Source of the DNA: Elmis aenea
Taxonomy: Eukaryota; Arthropoda; Insecta; Coleoptera; Elmidae
Reading direction: 5' to 3'
Assembly (NCBI GenBank): GCA_947652605.1
Contig: OX393577.1
Location: forward strand, 32,739,466 to 32,803,465
Length of the DNA: 64,000 nt
Shown here: positions 61,591 through 64,000 of the stretch, one piece after another
How positions within the stretch are numbered: position 1 is the first letter of the stretch
How the letters are laid out: every line of letters starts with the position of its first letter
Program-made: the position numbers and the translations under genes
Notes under the pieces: generated by a model
What the model was told of the DNA's origin: nothing
Databases searched by the model: none
Seen by the model: the letters and a program-made list of their open reading frames with translations, nothing else

Positions 61591-61930
61591 TAAAAAGCAC
61601 AGTTTTTTAAAGAAATGATCAAAGTAGACTCACGTCAAACACTTCCTGCATGCCTAGCAAGTGAGTTATAATGCACGGTAAGCAAAACGCACACTTGCCT
61701 AGAAATGTCAAAGGAGGCCGACGTCAAAATTGACGACAACGTAATTACATGTGTATATTAGCTAAAAAGCCCTTAAAATCGTAGGTATTATGTGATCGTA
61801 GAAAAAGTAAGCTAAATAACAAGAGTTGTAAAGCAATTACGCACTCGTGGAAATACGCACTCGCCGCTACGCGGTTCCGTGCGCAACTTTTCCACTCGTG
61901 CTTCTTGCAACTCTTGTTATGTAATATACT
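61591..61930 (+). mobile_element. Tandem-repeat element, copy with both repeat units and hairpin end
   Basis: Begins within the first unit (AAAAAGCACAGTTTTTTAAA), passes GCATGCCTAGCAAGTGAG into the second unit (ACGGTAAGCAAAACGCACAC, AGAAATGTCAAAGGAGG), then ATGTGATCGTAGAAAAAGTA and the hairpin end AACAAGAGTTGTAAAGCA ... TGCAACTCTTGTTATGTAAT. It follows the copy at 7081-7378 and the reverse copy at 36655-37010. Confidence 0.75.
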
Positions 61931-64000
61931 AGGAGTATAATTTAGCAGATTTATTGTGAAAAGCCATGATTTAATTATTATTTTAAAATATCCTTTACAA
62001 CATTCTCATTAAATTTTGAAATAAAATGGTATAAGAAAATTCGCTTTTTTTTATTAGCATAGCACGTTTTTACAATAATTTTACACCCATTTTATTTGAA
62101 TCAACGTAGTTTGTGCAGAATCGTTTTCGCAACTGAACGTTAATTGGTTATCCATGGGACTTGTCCGCAACATAGAATTGCATCTTGAAGCTGAAGTTGC
62201 CTTGCAATTCTAACAAATCAATTTATAAATCAAACATCTTTGATAAGTTTTGTATTAAGAATTACTTAATATTTCTCAAGATGTAATTTTTATAAAAATA
62301 AAGTGCTTGACGCTGCGCCATAATTAAAATCGACTTATAAATACATGCAATAAACCTAGTTAAAGTATGTTGGGAAATTTAGAGGGATTTAAAGTGTTGC
62401 TCGGTAGCAATCTAAGAAAACTGATACTAAAATAATCTAAAAATCAAACACTTATTTTGCTTAAGCAACACATTGGCGCTAATAAACGCAAATTATTTAA
62501 AAAATCATAAATTCTTATGTCTACTACAATTTTAATGCCAAATTGTTTTACTCTAGTCTTACTTAAACGATTTGTAACTGACTTGCATATAAATTACTTT
62601 AAATAATCTTTCATGTTAATTAAACCCGATTCATAATTGCAAGTAATCCATTTTAACATCACAAATGCCTTAAAAACAGTCAAAATTTATTCAATGAAAT
62701 TATGACAATCATATGGAATAACAAGAAAGTTTTTAATTAACTATTGCAAGATGTTTGCAATATTGCAATAGCAAATTTGTAGAGCTAATGAGACTTTGAT
62801 TGTCATATTTTAGGCGCAAGGGAGTCATCTAACTCGGTCTTAGTTAACAGGCTGATAATGTTTTAATTTTAAGTACTTAATCCACTATACTTTTTTGTTT
62901 AAGTTTTTAAAGATCTACGTTGTTATCATAGAAAGCACAAATTTTAAACATATTATTTAATGGGTGGGCATCCCAGGTAACGTTTAAGGATTTGAGTGGA
63001 CCGCAGCTTCACAAATATCAAGACGCACTTCGTTACAGCGTTACTAAAATTATCTACTGACGCCATCAGCAAACACGTTAAATAATTCATTATTCTAAAT
63101 TCTGTCTAGCCTGTAATCATCATACGACTATTACATAAGCTAAGATCATGTGCGTGTACTTGAACATTGACACAGTGACATCAAGTTCACTCATCATCGT
63201 CAGATAAAATACATTGAACGCACCTTAACGTATTTAACAAATTAAATAAACATTCTTGTGGTCGTTATTTACTAAACGTCAGTGTTCTGGGCTAAGCGAT
63301 AGTCAGAATCACACCGGATGTTATTAGGGGAGTTGTAAACGTATGACCATGATGCTGACCCTTAAACCCCTGATCGATTCCCCACACCCGACCACATAAT
63401 TATTTAAACAAAACCGATTGACAGGACCAAAGGTCTTGTTAAAACACTTCTCTGCACAACGGATACACAATACACACACACTTTGAAACGATAAATTCTG
63501 TAACCTAAACAAACTGCAACATGAACTTTTTTAGTTTGTAAATCATTTATTTAAATCAAATATATTGTGATATTTAAAACGCTTATAAAACACTCATGAC
63601 AAACGCTTCATCTTAAAACAGCTTTTTATGTCACTTAAAGTTGATCTTAAGAAAAACATAAATTTATTAAAATACACTAACCAAACTTTTGTTTTGCATA
63701 CAGCATCGATTACGATTTATTTGAATAATTTTTAACGTATATAAGTTCGTATAGTATTTAAGTAGTATCCTATTTCGTTAATGTTTTTTTTTTAGTTTCT
63801 GAAGTTGCTATTCACAAAAAAGTTTACAATAAAAACATTACGACATCAAATTAAGCTTTATTTAACTTCTAACAGGTGCAACCTAACTACTCTGCTTAAA
63901 AGTCCTACAAAACGATTTACCTTGCACCGGATGTAGTCTATGCAGTTTTAGGCTGCAACAGCAGCTGTGCAGTAAACATTATGCTGTGTTGAAACAGCTG
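61931..64000. other. Unique AT-rich DNA to the window end, no gene seen
   Basis: No frame, repeat pair or RNA gene recognised. A 62-codon minus-strand frame at 63324-63512 has no recognised content. Two CAGCTG E-box words lie in the last 60 bp. Confidence 0.4.

Noticed and set aside
1..64000. CRISPR arrays, rRNA, tRNA or prokaryotic operons
   Set aside because: No regularly spaced direct repeats with spacers, no tRNA-like folded box sequences recognised, and all protein relics are from eukaryotic transposons.

Overview
This window looks like AT-rich nuclear DNA of an arthropod, most likely an insect. It behaves as a gene desert or very long intronic/intergenic stretch: no intact host protein gene, rRNA or tRNA gene could be supported, and there is no bacterial-type operon structure. 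The insect assignment rests on the mobile-element complement: mariner-type transposase relics, ZMYM1-like and GTF2IRD2-like hAT relics, a pogo-like relic, an RTE/Jockey-like non-LTR tail ending in GAA repeats, a TTAA-flanked piggyBac-like element, and a short TTAGG telomere-like patch. Species cannot be told from the sequence.

Layout. 1-7.4 kb is a dense repeat cluster: a long-armed inverted repeat at the left edge, a hAT element with a perfect 8-bp target duplication and a broken transposase, a small TIR element, a 365-bp hAT MITE, a 150-bp tandem duplication, and pieces of a family carrying ~93-bp internal direct repeats. A decayed mariner transposase lies at 9.05-9.39 kb. A striking 1.84-kb palindrome (10.74-12.57 kb) has two head-to-head 5' ends of a mariner-like element. 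13.2-18.4 kb holds four TIR elements, including a pogo-like relic whose C-terminal zinc finger is still readable. From 18.4 to 30.4 kb the DNA is mostly unique, with two MITEs and a regularly spaced triplet of CRE-like TGACGTCA sites at 29.16 kb.

30.4-33.2 kb is a second nested cluster: hAT ends, a TTAA-flanked piggyBac-like element containing a minisatellite, and a hAT element with GATTTAAATC repeats that was itself invaded by half of the palindromic element. 36.6-42.7 kb is a third cluster: tandem-repeat element, pogo/Tigger MITE, GTF2IRD2-like hAT, a hAT MITE apparently inserted in an RTE relic, and nested palindromes. 43-53 kb is mostly unique, with one hairpin-rich element (48.9 kb, second copy at 57.1 kb) and one unexplained 149-codon open frame at 52.5 kb. 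53-61.9 kb carries more MITEs and a mariner-like transposase relic split by a foldback element. The last 2 kb is unique.

No genes act together as a system here. What can be read is a history of nested insertion and decay. Coordinates of elements with matching target duplications (2552-3792, 17996-18389, 40795-41253, 37973-38860, 30919-31505, 55464-56213) are firm; unique stretches are described only as such.
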